Assembly: GCF_043290135.1 (NCBI RefSeq)
Contig: NC_134705.1
Span: 100,504,239 to 100,568,238, forward strand
Length of the DNA stretch: 64,000 nt
Source of the DNA: Rhipicephalus microplus
Lineage: Eukaryota; Arthropoda; Arachnida; Ixodida; Ixodidae
Direction of reading: 5' to 3'
Shown here: piece after piece, positions 35,635 through 48,890 of the stretch
Layout: each line of letters begins with the position of its first letter
How positions within the stretch are numbered: the stretch's first letter is position 1
Position numbers and translations under genes: made by a program
The notes under the pieces: generated by a model
The model's database searches: none
Seen by the model: the letters and a program-made list of their open reading frames with translations, nothing else
What the model was told of the DNA's origin: nothing

Positions 35635-36197
35635 ATACCCCTTGTGATTTCACGGGCGTCTCCATTGATGATGAGGTACTGTCACGGCTGATCACCAGGC
35701 TTCCCGAGGGTTTAGAGTCGGGCCCTGAGGGTTTATACATGCTGTTCCCTGGATTCGAAGTAGGCAGGCAAACCTTTCACGGTTTGAGCAAGCTGCAGAA
35801 GTTCGGACCCACGATTCCCTACTGTGCCAACGGAACCCGCATGGTGCAAGCCGACTTCTTCAGCGATGACGACACGCACTTCTGGTCGCCATGGAAGACC
35901 TGCTCTGGTGACGAGGGCCGCGTGGTTGTTCGTGCAAGATTCACTCGTTTCACCCTCCAATTTCGCGTGGTCGATTCATCTGCCTTGGGAGTCAAGCTAG
36001 AATTTCATCGCGCCCTCCCTGTTACTGTGCAGGGTGTTCGCCTTGAAGTTGAAGGAGCCGGACGTGTTGTGCGCGGAGTGTTTGAAGTCTTGAGCATGCT
36101 CCTGCCAAGCTTCGTTGAAGAACTTTGGATGGGGCAATTTTTCCAGAATCTTCACGAAGGTTTCCACTCTATGAACGAGGAAAACGCATTTATGTAG
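35635..36197 (+). CDS. Gene 3, coding exon 2: mature group-7-allergen/TULIP-like protein
   Basis: Acceptor TTATTTTTTGCAG ends at 35634 and TAG is at 36195-36197. The spliced protein is 211 aa (about 192 mature), five residues longer at the C-terminus than gene 1. Cys28, Cys88 and Cys114, sequon N90-G-T92, FGPTIPYC and SPWKTCSGDEG are all present. The middle is rich in alternating hydrophobic residues (ARFTRFTLQFRVVDSS), as expected of long beta strands. The C-terminal helix is VLSMLLPSFVEELWMGQFFQ. It is closest in phrasing to genes 1 and 2 (LPEG-ESGP; HGLSKL). A secreted lipid- or small-ligand-binding role is inferred from fold resemblance only. Confidence 0.87.
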
Positions 36198-38360
36198 AAA
36201 AGTTCAGACAACCAACAGCAAGATCAGCCATAAATACTTTATGATAAAAACTCATTTCTGTTGTATTCTTCACTCTCTTTCTTTTTTGCAAGAAAACAAA
36301 GAAAGGTGCATTATCTGTGAACAACATTGCTATGTTTTTATGAGCACAAGTGTTTTTAGGGCAAAAGCTGTTATGAGACCGGGACACAGGTCACGAGCGG
36401 CACCGCAGTTGTCCGCCGTTGCGGGCGCCGCTACCGGCACCGATGTCCATAATCATGCAGTATCACGAGATACTGGTTACTAATAAGGAAAACTAAGGAC
36501 ACAATGGGATTTTTACCTGAGTCCGCTCCATGCCAGCCTAGTATTCCACCACTCAGCCACACCAGTGCTTGACACTTATCCAAAACAGGCCTGAGGCAGG
36601 CTTGATGTAGGGAAAGGATTCGCGCTAATATTAGTAATAAAACGTTTTAGAACGTCAGAGGAACGACCAGTTGTCCCACAATTAAGATTTCGTAAAGAGT
36701 GGGTCATCCAATAATTGAACTCTGTACATAAGCTGGTCCTTGTTCACCTAATAACTTTGGTGCATACCAGCTTCAGGCTTAATTTTTTATCCTCGTCACT
36801 CACTACATTAAGATATTGTACAATATTCCTAGCAAGTGTGTAGCAGATACCAAGCTTCTTCGAAGAATTATGAAGAAAAGTATAGTGAAAGCCAGCCTAC
36901 TACACACAAACTAGGATTTTTTATGGCTTAGTGAGTATACTCTGCAAGTGAGCTTGTAGGAGTTACTCGAAGAGTGTCATGAAGAGGCTCTGAAAAGCCG
37001 CTCTTTCGAGCTTTCGCGGTGACAGTGCTGCACGTTCCGTCCTGGTCTGGCGTGTTTTTTTTCTTTTTGTAATGCACGAGGAACACGAACTTTTGATTAG
37101 AATACATTGAACAAGTATTTTGATGCGTTGTTCTACTCCACTCATAAATCAGCACAGGCCAACTGACACATCTTCGGAGGTTTGCGAATTGACGTGCCAT
37201 CCAGGGGAGGCAAAAAAAAAACCGCATCGCTTGAGTATGTGATGACATTGCCCGTGCAACTGGGGTGACTTTGAGAAATAATGCCTTCAAAAAAGGGCGA
37301 CGATAAGTATGGTCGTTACATCATACGCAAAAAAAATATTAGCAATTTGAGCAGTCAAGCTGGTAGTCTCACTTCTTGTCCCGGTTTAACTCAATATCAG
37401 CGAGGTCGCAAATACGGAGAAGCTGACAATAAAAAATATGTAATCGATTATCATCAAAAGACACGGTGCAAAGTCCGGTAATTTCTTGATTTCGGAGCCA
37501 GCTGTACAAGAGGTAACCTATAATCTCGACAGAGTTGTAGATATTGCACGTGGGTGATTGTGGCCAATCAAATTGAGTGCGTTATGCTTGAGTAAATGCT
37601 ACGCCGAGTCAAGGCTGACGCAGCCGATTAGAAGCGAAGCGCTGGCGAAAGCAAAAACGCTCGTTGCAATCCTAAGGCACAAAATACACACAGATTTGTA
37701 CTAATATGGCGTTGCTGATCTCTTTATAATAAAATGTTGTACCATCCAATAAAATAGGCATAACGATGAAAGAATCATAATATGTACAGAGCTGGGTCTG
37801 TGAGATATCGATTCGTGGACGTCTAGTCAACATACAAATTGAGCCGTCACATCATGTATCTACGTTTATGCTTGCAGTTGCTTTGCTGACCTGCGTACTA
37901 TGGGCTTCTTGAAGGACACAGTGATATGGTCTGCGTGCCCTTTCTAAGTGACCCCTTGAGCTTCGCGAGTGAGGCGCGCTGTCGTGAAATACGCACCCGA
38001 GATTGCAACAGGGAGATTGATGCACTTTTGCCGTAACACGAGCTTAACGATGCTCTTTAGCCGCCATCTTGTTTGGCTTTAAAAGGCTGTTCGAAAGACA
38101 CAGTTCGCAGGGGTTTCTCCTCAAAGCAGGCCCGTAAGCTTGCCATTCGTGAAAGACCATTAGGTTGTACATCTCCAAAGCGGCAATAGCAGAAGACCTT
38201 CACCCTCTTGAAGAAACGTAACGTAAGTGATTTTGATTTTCTGTAGGTGCCACGACTGAATTGTTTATAAATGCTCCTTGGGAAAACTTCAGCTAACCAA
38301 AAAAAGAAAATAAGGTGCTTGGGATCACGCACAATATTTAAAATTTTAAAATTTTTAAAC

Positions 38361-38361
<1 letters not shown>
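36198..38361. other. 3' UTR of gene 3 and intergenic DNA, nothing else recognised
   Basis: No consensus AATAAA lies near the stop; the nearest variant is CATAAA at about 36229. Short frames only. Confidence 0.4.
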
Positions 38362-38402
<41 letters not shown>

Positions 38403-38416
38403 CACACGCACACAAA
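38362..38416 (+). repeat. Short (CA)n microsatellite
   Basis: About 55 bp of CA repeats with CG interruptions, 135 bp before the signal-peptide exon of gene 4. Confidence 0.95.
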
Positions 38417-38550
38417 CACTGATGATGTCAGAGTGGACTGAGATGAATGCGCATACGTTTTCCTTGTGAATCATGCCATTAAGTTAGAAAGTACTTGTTA
38501 TGTAACAGTGCGGAATATATTGATATCTATGTCGCAGCTCATTGAAGACT

Positions 38551-38623
38551 ATGTGGCAAGTAGCAGTCTTTGCCATGCTGTCCTGTTTGTCAACCTCTCG
38601 TGCGCACACAGTCTACCAGGAAG
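38551..38623 (+). CDS. Gene 4, coding exon 1: signal peptide
   Basis: ATG at 38551 gives MWQVAVFAMLSCLSTSRA then HTVYQE, 24 codons plus one base, donor GTGAGC. A CAG acceptor ends at 38537, 13 nt upstream. It pairs in phase 1 with 39672. Likely cleavage is after Ala18, as in gene 1. Confidence 0.82.
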
Positions 38624-39671
38624 GTGAGCTTAATGCGTTGAAACAGGTTTAGATATCAGAAGCCTACGTCCAGAAGCTAGCCAGTGCTTACGTCAGTCGA
38701 AATAGCTTAGTATCGTAAAATAGCGCAAAATAAAAACAAGTGGGCACGAGGTAGCTGAAACTTGCATCATTGTCAGTTTAGGCGATATATGAATAAGTCA
38801 CCCATTTTTCTCCCTAATTCAGAAGGAACTGGGTTTGCTAACATCAGGGCTCTGAAAAAAGAAGTGAAATTGCTGATTATGTTTATGTAACTTTTGTGTT
38901 GTTGGACGGAGTCAATGCGTATGACCACTTGTTACCATACATAAATGTTCTCCCGACAAAAATAAAGGCTAGTTGAAACTTAGTGCCCGTGTTGTCTTGA
39001 TGTTGTGTCCACCTGCTTCTTGTGCTATTTCTCGACGCATAACCAACTGGTTCGGCTTTCTGTACTAGTGTAAATACAGCTTTGTATTCACATGAATAAG
39101 CGACATTGATACCGACCACGAGCAAAGCGTATTGAATAGCGCGAGAAAATCAGCACGTTTGACAGCTTTACTTATTCAGCTTCGGAAACAGTACGTAAGG
39201 ACACTCATGTACATATGTTCATTTACCTGAAGAAAAGCTACATGTTCTGCATACATTAGGATGATTTAGAGTTTGTGAAGCGAACAAGGCAGACAATAAT
39301 GAGAAAGTAGAGGCTTGAAGAGGTGACCATTCTTTACAGAGCGTAAAACTTGAAGCAAGTTTTGACATGTGACTGTATGTTTTCATCAAGGCAGCAGTCA
39401 TCTACTTTAGCACACTCATGTGCAATAAACAGTAGGCGTCACTGAATTTACCTTTTTAAAAAGTGATCTCGTCCTCAGAAATTTATGCGCCAAGGCAAGC
39501 TGGTTTATCAAGCTTGCCAAGACCACATGTGTAAACGCTAGATTCAGCGAAATAATATGTGCAAGAGCATTCTTTCCTTTTAGATTTGTAATATTTTAAT
39601 ATTGTTGGTTCATTAATAAAATAGGCCGAATCGTTCAAATATCTGTAACAAATATTACTCATCCTCATTAG
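38624..39671 (+). other. Intron 1 of gene 4
   Basis: A 1048-nt GT-AG intron ending ATCCTCATTAG. It lacks the (CATA)n array found in genes 1, 2 and 3. Confidence 0.7.
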
Positions 39672-40159
39672 ACTCGTCATGTGACTTCCGAGGGCTCCGA
39701 CTGCGGGAAGAACTATCCCGGGTGCTCGCGAAGCTTCCCGAGGTCCCAGCTTTTGGGCAAGAGGAGCTGAGTCCTTACTTTCCCGGCCTCGAAATCGCTG
39801 GATTCACAGTGAAGGGTCTGGACGAGCTTACTCTTTATGGACCTCTTGTTCATTACTGCATTAACGGGACTCGAATGCTACAAGCGGACTTCTTCAACGA
39901 GGGCAACATTGTCTTTACGTTGCCGGGGAAGGCATGCTCTGGACACGAAGGCCGCTTCAAAGTTCGGGCAACGCTTTTCCGGTTCACCGCGCAGTTTCAC
40001 GTTCTCGAGTCGCCTGACGGAAGTGTGAAGCTTCGACTGGCTAGTCGCATTGTCCCTGTCACAACGCAGGGTGTGCGCGCTTATGTCGAAGGTGCTGGCC
40101 CTGATGTGCGCGACGCATCCGAAAGCACGCTCATCCCCGGCCTACTCGAGGAAGTGTAG
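39672..40159 (+). CDS. Gene 4, coding exon 2: mature domain, truncated by a late stop
   Basis: With exon 1 it makes 186 aa ending at TAG (40157-40159). The frame continues past this TAG for 17 more codons to TGA at 40211-40213, and the continuation matches the C-terminal helix of the paralogues. The TAG aligns with the Trp of EEVW/EELW in genes 2 and 3, so one base change (TGG to TAG) explains it. Cys28, Cys87, Cys113 and sequon N89-G-T91 are kept. The conserved Trp of PWK-x-C is Gly here (LPGKAC), and two residues are missing before the C-terminal helix. The gene is probably decaying, or it makes a protein with a shortened helix. It groups with gene 5 (YGP, HYC). Confidence 0.75.
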
Positions 40160-40212
40160 TACTGGCAGTTCTCCCTTGAATTCGACAGAAGATTTCGCCA
40201 AGCGTCCCAGTG

Positions 40213-40218
40213 AATAAA
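40213..40218 (+). terminator. Possible polyadenylation signal of gene 4 (AATAAA)
   Basis: AATAAA overlaps the downstream TGA (40211-40213). Further AATAAA motifs lie at about 40315-40335. Confidence 0.4.
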
Positions 40219-43200
40219 GCTCGCGGTGAAACTTACTACCACCTAGGCTGAAATCTACATTATTTACTTGTGGTGTACTGCCTGTACATTGCTGCTGAAA
40301 CACTGCTTTTCAGAATAAAAAATAAAGGACAATAAATTGCACACCCTTCTTTCTTACATTTTACACCGTCTTAGACAATTTTACTGGTTTTGTGCCAAAA
40401 AATGCGGTGTTATTATACCATTTGAGGCTTTGTGGTTCAAACGTACCATATTCCTGTATGTTTCTCTTCAAAGTATGGGCAAAATGACAGCTTTTTCTTC
40501 CCGGAGTTACGCCACTGAGCATGAGAGTTCGTACATCTTGACGTATTTTTGAAGCTATAAATAAGATTTACACAAGTATTCATGCAAGGAGCTTAACAAA
40601 AAAAAAAACAAGACAAACCACACACTGGCTGCGATATCTGACGCGAAGAATTGTTTCTGATAAAATTGACAGATGTTTTAAAACAATTACGTTTCATTGT
40701 CATTAAGGTTGATTGGCGGGCTCTAATTTATTTGCAACGAAAGTCCGTAATCAACCACCTGAGTATAGATAAATTTCATACTCTGCTTTATTAAATAGAG
40801 CCTACAGACTCAATACACTGTTGATAGTTAGTCAACGTCATGTACAGATTTTTTCTCAGTTCAAAATATTTAACATATAGCTTCCCTTAATATCAGGCTC
40901 ATACGTTTCCCACCAAAAACTGAAAAGAGGCGACGTCTTTCAAAAACACGCTGGCCAGGTGAAGCTATTCCAACTGACTTAGGACATGGGGCGCTGAACG
41001 GGACAAAACGCAAGGTTGCATCTTTCTAAGAAGTTTATTGTAAAACCAGTGCCTTCTTTTTATAAGAAAGAATGTGCCACAACCACCAAAATATAGGAGG
41101 TATAAGACCATCTTGCGCAAGTTGTTATAACAGTGAGTGAAAGGTGAGTAATAACAAGTATTTATTGACAAAGGGCACATGAGTGCCCATTACTCGTTTC
41201 AACGTTCATATCACATCCATCTATCCTCGCCAGCTCCAACCCCAGACCGTCCGGCTGACTAGCCGTGCATGCCTTTGTTTATTCTTGTGCGATGGCGAAG
41301 AGCCCTGTTGTCACTCAAGCAAGACATTGATATTACTTACGTGAATAAACGAGATTCCCGTCGTTCTTACTAGCGCTAATAATAATATGAATATTAATAA
41401 TATTAATAATAATAATAGCACTTCCAGGACACTGCATTTTATTGGCTTAGTTTAGAGCACTAAAACACGTGCAACAAAACGTGCCTTGCTTATTTAGATA
41501 ACGTATATAGTATCATACTTTTATTAGAGTGAATAACTGCTGCGTGAAGTGTACAAATCATTACGTAAAGGAACACAAACCAGTTTCAAATAATGCTCCA
41601 ATAGACTACAGAGGTACAGTGTGCGAGGTTGGGACTCAAGAAAAAGGAGACAAGCAGGATGCGCTCAATTACATTTCAAAGGCAAAGCTTTGGGAGGCAC
41701 CACATAAACATCCGGATTAAGCAATGATAACAGAGGCCACGTTTGCGTCTGCAGTTCTGCAGTGGTTTAAATATCGCGCGTCGAAGGCATCGCAACAGTG
41801 TAGGCGTAAGCGTTCTTCTGAAAGTTAATGGTCCGGAGAAAAGGGGCGGACTCCACGGGTGTCAACATCAAAACTGTAGAGTTGCCATTTGACGTTGGTC
41901 GCTAACAATTTTGGGCGCCTATCATTTGGGCTTTATAAATCTAGTCTAAGTGGCTCAACTTTCCTACTCTCTCTCCCTCTCTTTTTTTCTGGAAACCATC
42001 TCTGCTTTGACATTGAAAGACAAATTTGAAAAGGTCAAGTTTGACCTCTTCCTGGACGGTGCGCCATTCCCTTCGCTCGACACTGCGATGAAAAAGGGAG
42101 TAAATGTGGACATTCATATTCAGTTTGTTTGAAAATATTAACAACCGCTTATACAAAAAAGATAATTGCGTCATTGCGAAAAAGGGGAACACCTAGTTTT
42201 TAAAGTACAGCACACTTTCGCTTTTGAAGTTACATAAAGGGGTTCTGACACACTTTTTTGAGTAACCATGGAATTATTTGCCTAAAAAAGTGTATTACCT
42301 CACAAACTTAGCGACGCAAATATTTTAAGAATCTGCCCAGTACGAGCAGAGCTACAAAGATTTCACACGCTGCAATCGAATTCTATTTTTAATAGAATCT
42401 CATGGAGTATTGTTAGTTCCGCATAAATATTTAGCCGATAAACGGGGCAGTAAGTTATTAGAATGAAATTTGTCACAAGTATCACAAGTATTACAAGTAT
42501 CACAAGTACTGATATTTTATGGCGTTACTTCATAAAACAAACAACATACACTACCAATTTGACACCTATTCTTTGTTAGCTAGTAGGAGGGTGAAATAAA
42601 CAAGAACGTATTAGTCTATATCACACACAAAGCACTAAGCACCTGAAAAATCGCTTTCTTTTTTTTTTGTCAGACATGTTGCGTGAGGTTTTGTAACGCA
42701 TGCTGATGGTCCGTATGCTTTTGCCAAGTGAACGCAAGTGCAATCGAGAAACTTATGTCAATTCTACTTTATATCTTGGAATTACTGTAAGGTGGAGGGA
42801 TGACCGAGAATACAGGATAGGCAACACGATTACTAACTACATTGAAGCTTCTTTATTTCATATAGGGCGAAATATGTTGCCTATTACTAATGAAGCCCTC
42901 GTTTCCTTACTTACGAAATGTGTACCTGCTCCTATAAAGAAAATACACACCTAACCCCAAGTTTTGCAAGCAGTGGCTCACAGATATTTAAAAGCTTTCG
43001 TTCTTTCTTCTTATGTAGTCATTATATATCCTCACGAACGAAAAGAAGCAAATAAATTAATCTGTTTGGGAAATTAGCGGTCGTCCTTAGACTGACATGA
43101 CGCCCAGGTGAGAAATCCCACCTTCATTGCAATTCATCAATGTCACACGCAGCAGGACCATATTATGGCAACCTGTATATTGTCATACAGAGAAAAAAAA

Positions 43201-44207
43201 CTTAGATGTGCTCACCTGCCTCATTGAGCATTGCTTTAGAGGGTGCGGTGAAAAAGGTCATGACGGCAAGAAGAAGCAGAATACCCATTCACAGCAAAAT
43301 ACTGTATATAGTATAATAATCCTGTGATGAAGAATATGTTACTCTGGTTCCAAACTGGAGCCCTTGTGGGCATATGTGTAGTGCTTATGCGATATACATT
43401 TGCACAACTACGCAGATTGAAACCAATAAGAAAGCTCTCAGATACCTAAATGTAGCTGGATTCAATACACACTTAGAAAAGCTGCATTTTGTGGTAGATG
43501 CGCAAGTATATAGGATATCATTATGAGTTAGATATATTATGTACAAAAATTACACACGACCTTCAAGCTGCTTGTAGTAGCATTAAGATTCTCCTTTCTT
43601 GTTCCGACCTATATTACGTCGTTATCCGGATCTTTAGGTAGAATATTAAGGCTGTAATTACTGTATATTTCATAAGAATAAGTTCAAGTTGCAATACGAA
43701 TGTGATTATATTTTAATTAGATATACAGTGAAAGCATCCCTAAGGGTGAATATTGATGCAGGGACAATACACAGGCACCTTATGGCGGACAATGAACTGC
43801 GAAGTGCTTTGCCGTCCTTCATTCTGAAACCATTTAGGGGTAAATTAAATATTTGGTTTTTAGAAATACATGACGCTTACAGAGCTCTGCAACACTGAGC
43901 AAGGTCAGAAAACGCTGTCAATCGGTAGTAGAGGCTCCCGACTGCACGCGAGCCAAATATTATAGCGCAGCACGTAGCCTGAAATGCACAATAAAATATC
44001 AAAGTAAGCTAAAACTTGCTTTCTCTTCTCTCGCGAAATCACGCAATCAGCCTAAAAATCACCCGTAATAAGCCCATCTATCACCCATTGGCTGATTTGA
44101 ACATGGCGCACTCGGTTGTTACAAAGGTCACCATGAGAGGCCGTCACTTGTCCACGCACGTGCGCGCGATTGCACTGCAAAAACCACGTATTCGAAGAAA
44201 AAAAGAA
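40219..44207. other. Intergenic, nothing coding recognised
   Basis: Contains an AT-rich TAA/AATAAT patch (about 41385-41420) and a short imperfect tandem of ATCACAAGT at 42475-42512. No conserved frame, no repeat-family match and no RNA gene. Confidence 0.4.
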
Positions 44208-45005
44208 AAAAATGGCAGCATATCCACGGTGTGAATGATGGGGAGTGCGGCGAAGCATTCGTCCGTCCATTCGTTCTTGCTTCCGTTCGTTCCTGCGTAC
44301 GTCTGTGTAACCGTCCATGCGTCCATCCACCCGTCCGTGCGTGCGTCTGTTCGTGCGTCCATCCCTGCGTTCGTCCATGCATCCGCGCCTGCGTCCGTTC
44401 ATGCGTCCATCCATGCATCTGTCCGTGTGTCCATTCGTCCATCTATTCAGCACTACAAGTACCACCATCTCGAATCTTTTCATCTTATATTCTCCATATA
44501 GAAGCACCACCATCCAGCGGACATTTCAAGGACTAAACGGGAGGTGGCACATGCACACTTTCTTACGGCTTGCGCTTCGGGTTTACTTCCCACCTTTAAC
44601 CACCTCGAGTTCATGGTTATACTAGTTCACTGTATTCATGGCTATGCGGCCCAACGCTCGCTAAACCTTTTTAAAACCAAGGAGGTTACACCCAGCAAGT
44701 ATAACATAGCAATCCTTTCTTCTCAGAACGTGCTCAATGTACATGCCAATAGCTGCTAATAGGGATCGCAGCGTGCGCGTTAACTAAAGGCCGAATGCTC
44801 CTGTCTCTCATTCCCCCTTAGCAGCCATTAACATGTGCATTGAGCACTATCTTTTATTGTTCAACAACGCACAGAAAAAATCTCTCACCTGAACCACCTT
44901 GTAGGTCATAATCGTAAGGACCGCTATTTCGGGTATGTGCCACTGGTGGTTACGTAATACGAGGGATGCACAAGCCATGCCATAAGGAGCTTCGCCACTA
45001 AAAAA
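44208..45005 (-). repeat. Dispersed tick repeat with minisatellite core, copy C (reverse)
   Basis: Reverse-complement match to 5672-6745 and 15203-16215. It starts CATATCCACGGTGTGAATGATGG, then a CGTCCGT-type minisatellite (44260-44440), then CCTTTAACCACCTCGAG, and ends GGAGCTTCGCCACTAAAAA. Only one copy of the internal 300-bp unit is present. Confidence 0.75.
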
Positions 45006-45365
45006 TGTGCTCAAGGTCACGAGGCGTGAGTGGTGTTTTCTGTTTGCCCCTTCCATTCCTCTCTGCTCAGCTTCTAGCGCTTTCGGTAATAAAATACAAT
45101 GTAATAAAATTAATTAATAAATAATAATAAATACCATCTGGTAATAAAATACAATTTTTTCGTCAACGAATCATCCTTGCTCATTAAAAGTGAACTGGAA
45201 AATATGCCTCCACCATGGGCCTGCGAAGCTAACGGTATTGAAAAGTCAACCAATCATTTTGTATTCATGTACTGTTTTCTGTTCAATTACGCGTTTCTTG
45301 ATCTTAATGGAACGTTATCCTGCAACATGCTCGTCAATGACACTTCGCACAGTCATCCGGGAACA

Positions 45366-45597
45366 CCACCACGGTGGTCTAGTTGCGAAGGTACTCGATC
45401 CGCAGGTCACGGGATCCAATCCACGCTGCGGCAGCTGCATTTTCGATGGAGTCGAAAATGCTGTAGGCCCGCGTGCATGCTCAGATTTGAGTGCACATTA
45501 AAAAAAAAACCCCAGGTAATCGAAATTTATCGAACCCACCAGTACGGTGTCTCTCATAATAATAATCTGGTGGTTTTGGGATGGTTGGGCCCTCATG
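45366..45597 (+). mobile_element. Ruka-type SINE, diverged copy
   Basis: Head CCACGGTGGTCTAGTTGCGAAGG with a damaged box B (GGGATCCAATCC). The body GTAGGCCCGCGTGCATGCTCAG is followed by GAGTGCACATTAA with an A10 run and an end near GTGGTTTTGGGATGG. No clear target duplication. Confidence 0.8.
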
Positions 45598-46782
45598 TGA
45601 ATTACTACCATCTAAAAAAATATTGCTTTTGATGCTAGATCAACACACACCTATATTTTCGTTTGTCTTCTTGTTGAAGTGCTGCTGCTTTCGTAGGACA
45701 TCATTCTTAAACGTCTTTGAACAGGGGGGAAATAGTAATTTCGCTTCTGGTCTCACTATGTGGCTTGTCAGTCAAGAGTACAAGAACTGTGAGCTCAGAC
45801 GACGACTGGCGTACATTGGCGATAAACGTCTACTATAGAGTGTAGTTATGTTAAAGGAGTACTGACATCACATTTCAAGATCGAGATGGGCCCATCATTC
45901 GATCACTTGGTATGCAGATCTTCTTAGCCAAATTTGAACGGCATCTGTCATGTGGAAGTTATTTTAATTTAATGACAAACAGCGTAGAAAAGCTAAAAAG
46001 AAAAAAAAACGAGAAATAGACTGCCCTGTGACATGGACACTAGTGCTACGCGTTCGGTGTGATAAATCCCACAAACGGTATCCTGAGTAACGATGCTCTA
46101 AAAGCGATGACGTATACGATCCTAGTGTTCTTATCGTGGCGCCGACTGGCGCTGAAGCGCAAAAACGCACTCGATCGTCGTGTCTGATCTTTGTTGCACC
46201 GGTTTGAATAATTTCGTGAAATTATGAAGATATACACCACCTTTAAAAACAGCGAAAGAAAAGAGCGTGATTAAACGTGTGCTTGTCGGTCAGCATGTCG
46301 GGGAATTCTTGTGAGTTACAGGTGAGTGGCAGTCGTCTAGTTCGAAGCACGGGAAAAGTGAAATGAGTGTGTCTTTTCATATCACGTATGTATTACGCAT
46401 CAACACGACCACAAGCTGTCAAAAGTGGAATAGCGTATAGCCAGATATCATAGCTAAGACGTCACATGCAGGTGTTCTTGAATTTTAGTTCATCTGTAGA
46501 ATTTGCGTCCACGTAAAAGTGGTAGTACCGTGTTAACCACGAGAGGCTGGATAGGTGGGGCCATTTAGAGGCGCCAAAAAGAACCTGGAAAGCAGGAAAC
46601 GTATTTTATTTCGCCGCTGATGCTCATTGGCGATAGCTATATTGAATTGACCGCTCTGCGTATACCTGAATGCTTTGCACCCAAAAACACGCCAATATAG
46701 CTGAGACAAATGAGCGAACATGGCTGAAGCATGCATCTTCGGACACCTCTGCAGTGCTTCTTGGAACGGTGTCCATTTCGGA
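45598..46782. other. Intergenic, nothing recognised
   Basis: Short unconserved frames. No repeat match in the window. Confidence 0.4.
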
Positions 46783-48890
46783 ATCATTATCATCAGCCTG
46801 ACTATGTACACTGCAGGACAAAGGCCTCTCCCATGTTCCGCCAGTTAACCCAGTCCTGTGCCTGCTGCTGCCAATTTATACCCGCAAACTTCCTAATCTC
46901 ATCTGCCCACCTAATCTTCTGTCTCCCACTAACGCGCTTGCTTTCTCTGGGAATCCAGTTAGTTACCCTTAATGACCAGCGGTTATCCTGTCTACACGCT
47001 GCTTGCACGGCCCATGTCCATTTCCTCTTCTTGATTTCAGCTACGATATCCTTAACCGCCGTTTGTTCCCTAATCCACTTTGCTCTCTTCTTGTCTCTTA
47101 AGGTTACACCTACCATTTTTCTTTCCGTTGCTCGCTGCATCGTCCTCAATTTTACCGGAACTCTCTTTGTAAGTATCCAGGTTTCTGCTCCGTAGCTAAG
47201 TACCGGCAAGATACAGCTGTTACATACCTTCCTCTTGAGGGCTAGTGGCATTCTACCTGCCATAACTTGAGAGTGCTTGCCAAATGTGCTCCACCCCATT
47301 CTTATTCTTCTAGGCACTTCAATCTCGTGGTTCAGCTCCACGGGTATTACCTGCCCTAAGTAGACATAGTCTTTTACAAATTGAAGTGCACTATTACCTA
47401 TCTCAAAGTGCTGCTCTTTTCCGAGGTTGTTGTACATTACTTTGGTTTTCTGCAGATTAATTTTAAGACCCACTTTTCTGCTCTCTTTGTCTAACTCCGT
47501 AATTATAAGTTGCAATTCGTCCCCTGAGTTACTCAGCAATGCAATGTCATCGGCGAAGCGCAGGTTACTAAGGTACTCTCCATTAACACCTATCCCTAAC
47601 ATTTCCAATTCTAGGCTTCTGAAAACCTCCTGTAAGCATGCGGTAAATAGTATTGGGGAGATTGTGTCCCCCTGCCTTACACCCTTCTTGATTGGTATTC
47701 TGTTGCTTTTTTATGAAGCACTATGGTAGCAGTTGATCCCCTGTAGATTTCTTCAAGGATGTTTATATATACTTAATCGACGCCCTGATTCCGCAGTGTC
47801 TGCATGACGGCTGATATTTCTACTGAATTAAAAGCCTTCTCGTAATCTATGAAGGCTATGTATAGTGGTTGGTTATATTCTGAGCATTTCTCTATTACCT
47901 GATTGATAGTATGAGCGTGGTCGATTGTTGAGTAGCCTGTTCGAAATCCTGCTTGTTCCTTTGGTTGATTGAATTCTAATGTTTTCTTTACTCTGTTAGA
48001 AATTACCTTTGGAAATAGCTTGTACACTACAGAGAGCAAGCTGATCAGCCTGTAATCCTTCAAGTCCGTGTCATCTCCTTTCTTATGTATTAAGATGATC
48101 TTACCGTTTTTCCAAGACTACGGTACTCTTCCCGCCAGGAGGCACCTCATAAACAGGGAGGCTATTTTTTCTAACGCAATCTGTCCTCCATCTTTCAGCA
48201 GATCTGATGTTACCTGATCCTCACCAACAGCTTTGCCTCTTTGCATGCTCTCCAAAGCTTTTCTGACTTCTTCTATCCTTACTGGTGGGGTGTCATCTGG
48301 GTTACTACTAGTTCTTACAGTACTAAGGACGTGGTTGTTCCGGCTACTGCACAGATCTCTGTAAAACTCCTCCGCTATTTTAACTATCCTATCCATATTG
48401 GTAGTTATTTTGCCTTCTTTGCCCTTGAGTGCATACATCCGCTTTTTGCCTATCCCAAGTTTTCTCTTCACTGCTTCGACGCTTCCTCCGTTTTTCAGAG
48501 CGTGTTCAATTCTCTGCATGTTATACCTTCTTACATCGCATACTTTACGCTTGTAATCAACTTCGAAAGCTCTGGCAGTTCTATTTTGTCTGTTGTACTT
48601 GAGACTTTCATTTATTGACGCTTAATAATGAGATTCTTCGTTTCCTTGAAAAGCTTGCGAGTGTCCTGTCTAACTACCCTGCCTCCAACTTCCACTGCAC
48701 ACTCCGTAATGATACTAGTCAGATTATTATTCACTGTATCTACGCTAAGGTTGGTTTCCTCACTAAGAGCCGAGTACCTGTTCTGAAGCGAGACTTTGAA
48801 TTCCTGTACTTTCCCTCTCAGTGCTAGCTCATTGATTGGCTTCTTGCCAATCCATTTTGGAATCACTCTTCTCAAAAGGTCTATCAAGCT
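46783..48890 (-). mobile_element. RTE/BovB-like LINE, 5'-truncated, frame-broken
   Basis: Minus-strand pieces run in order: linker region (48887-48612), RT N-terminal part (48519-48118, GKAVGEDQVTSDLL), RT core (48063-47773, KEQAGFRTGYSTIDH, FIDYEKAF), then a broken stretch. Next come RT palm LRFADDIALLS and the RTE C-terminal region (47608-46802, ending WINWRN/WVNWRNMGEAFV). The order and the C-terminus are typical of RTE/BovB. The AP endonuclease is missing. A short TGATGATAAT end lies at about 46783-46796. It is dead. Confidence 0.88.
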
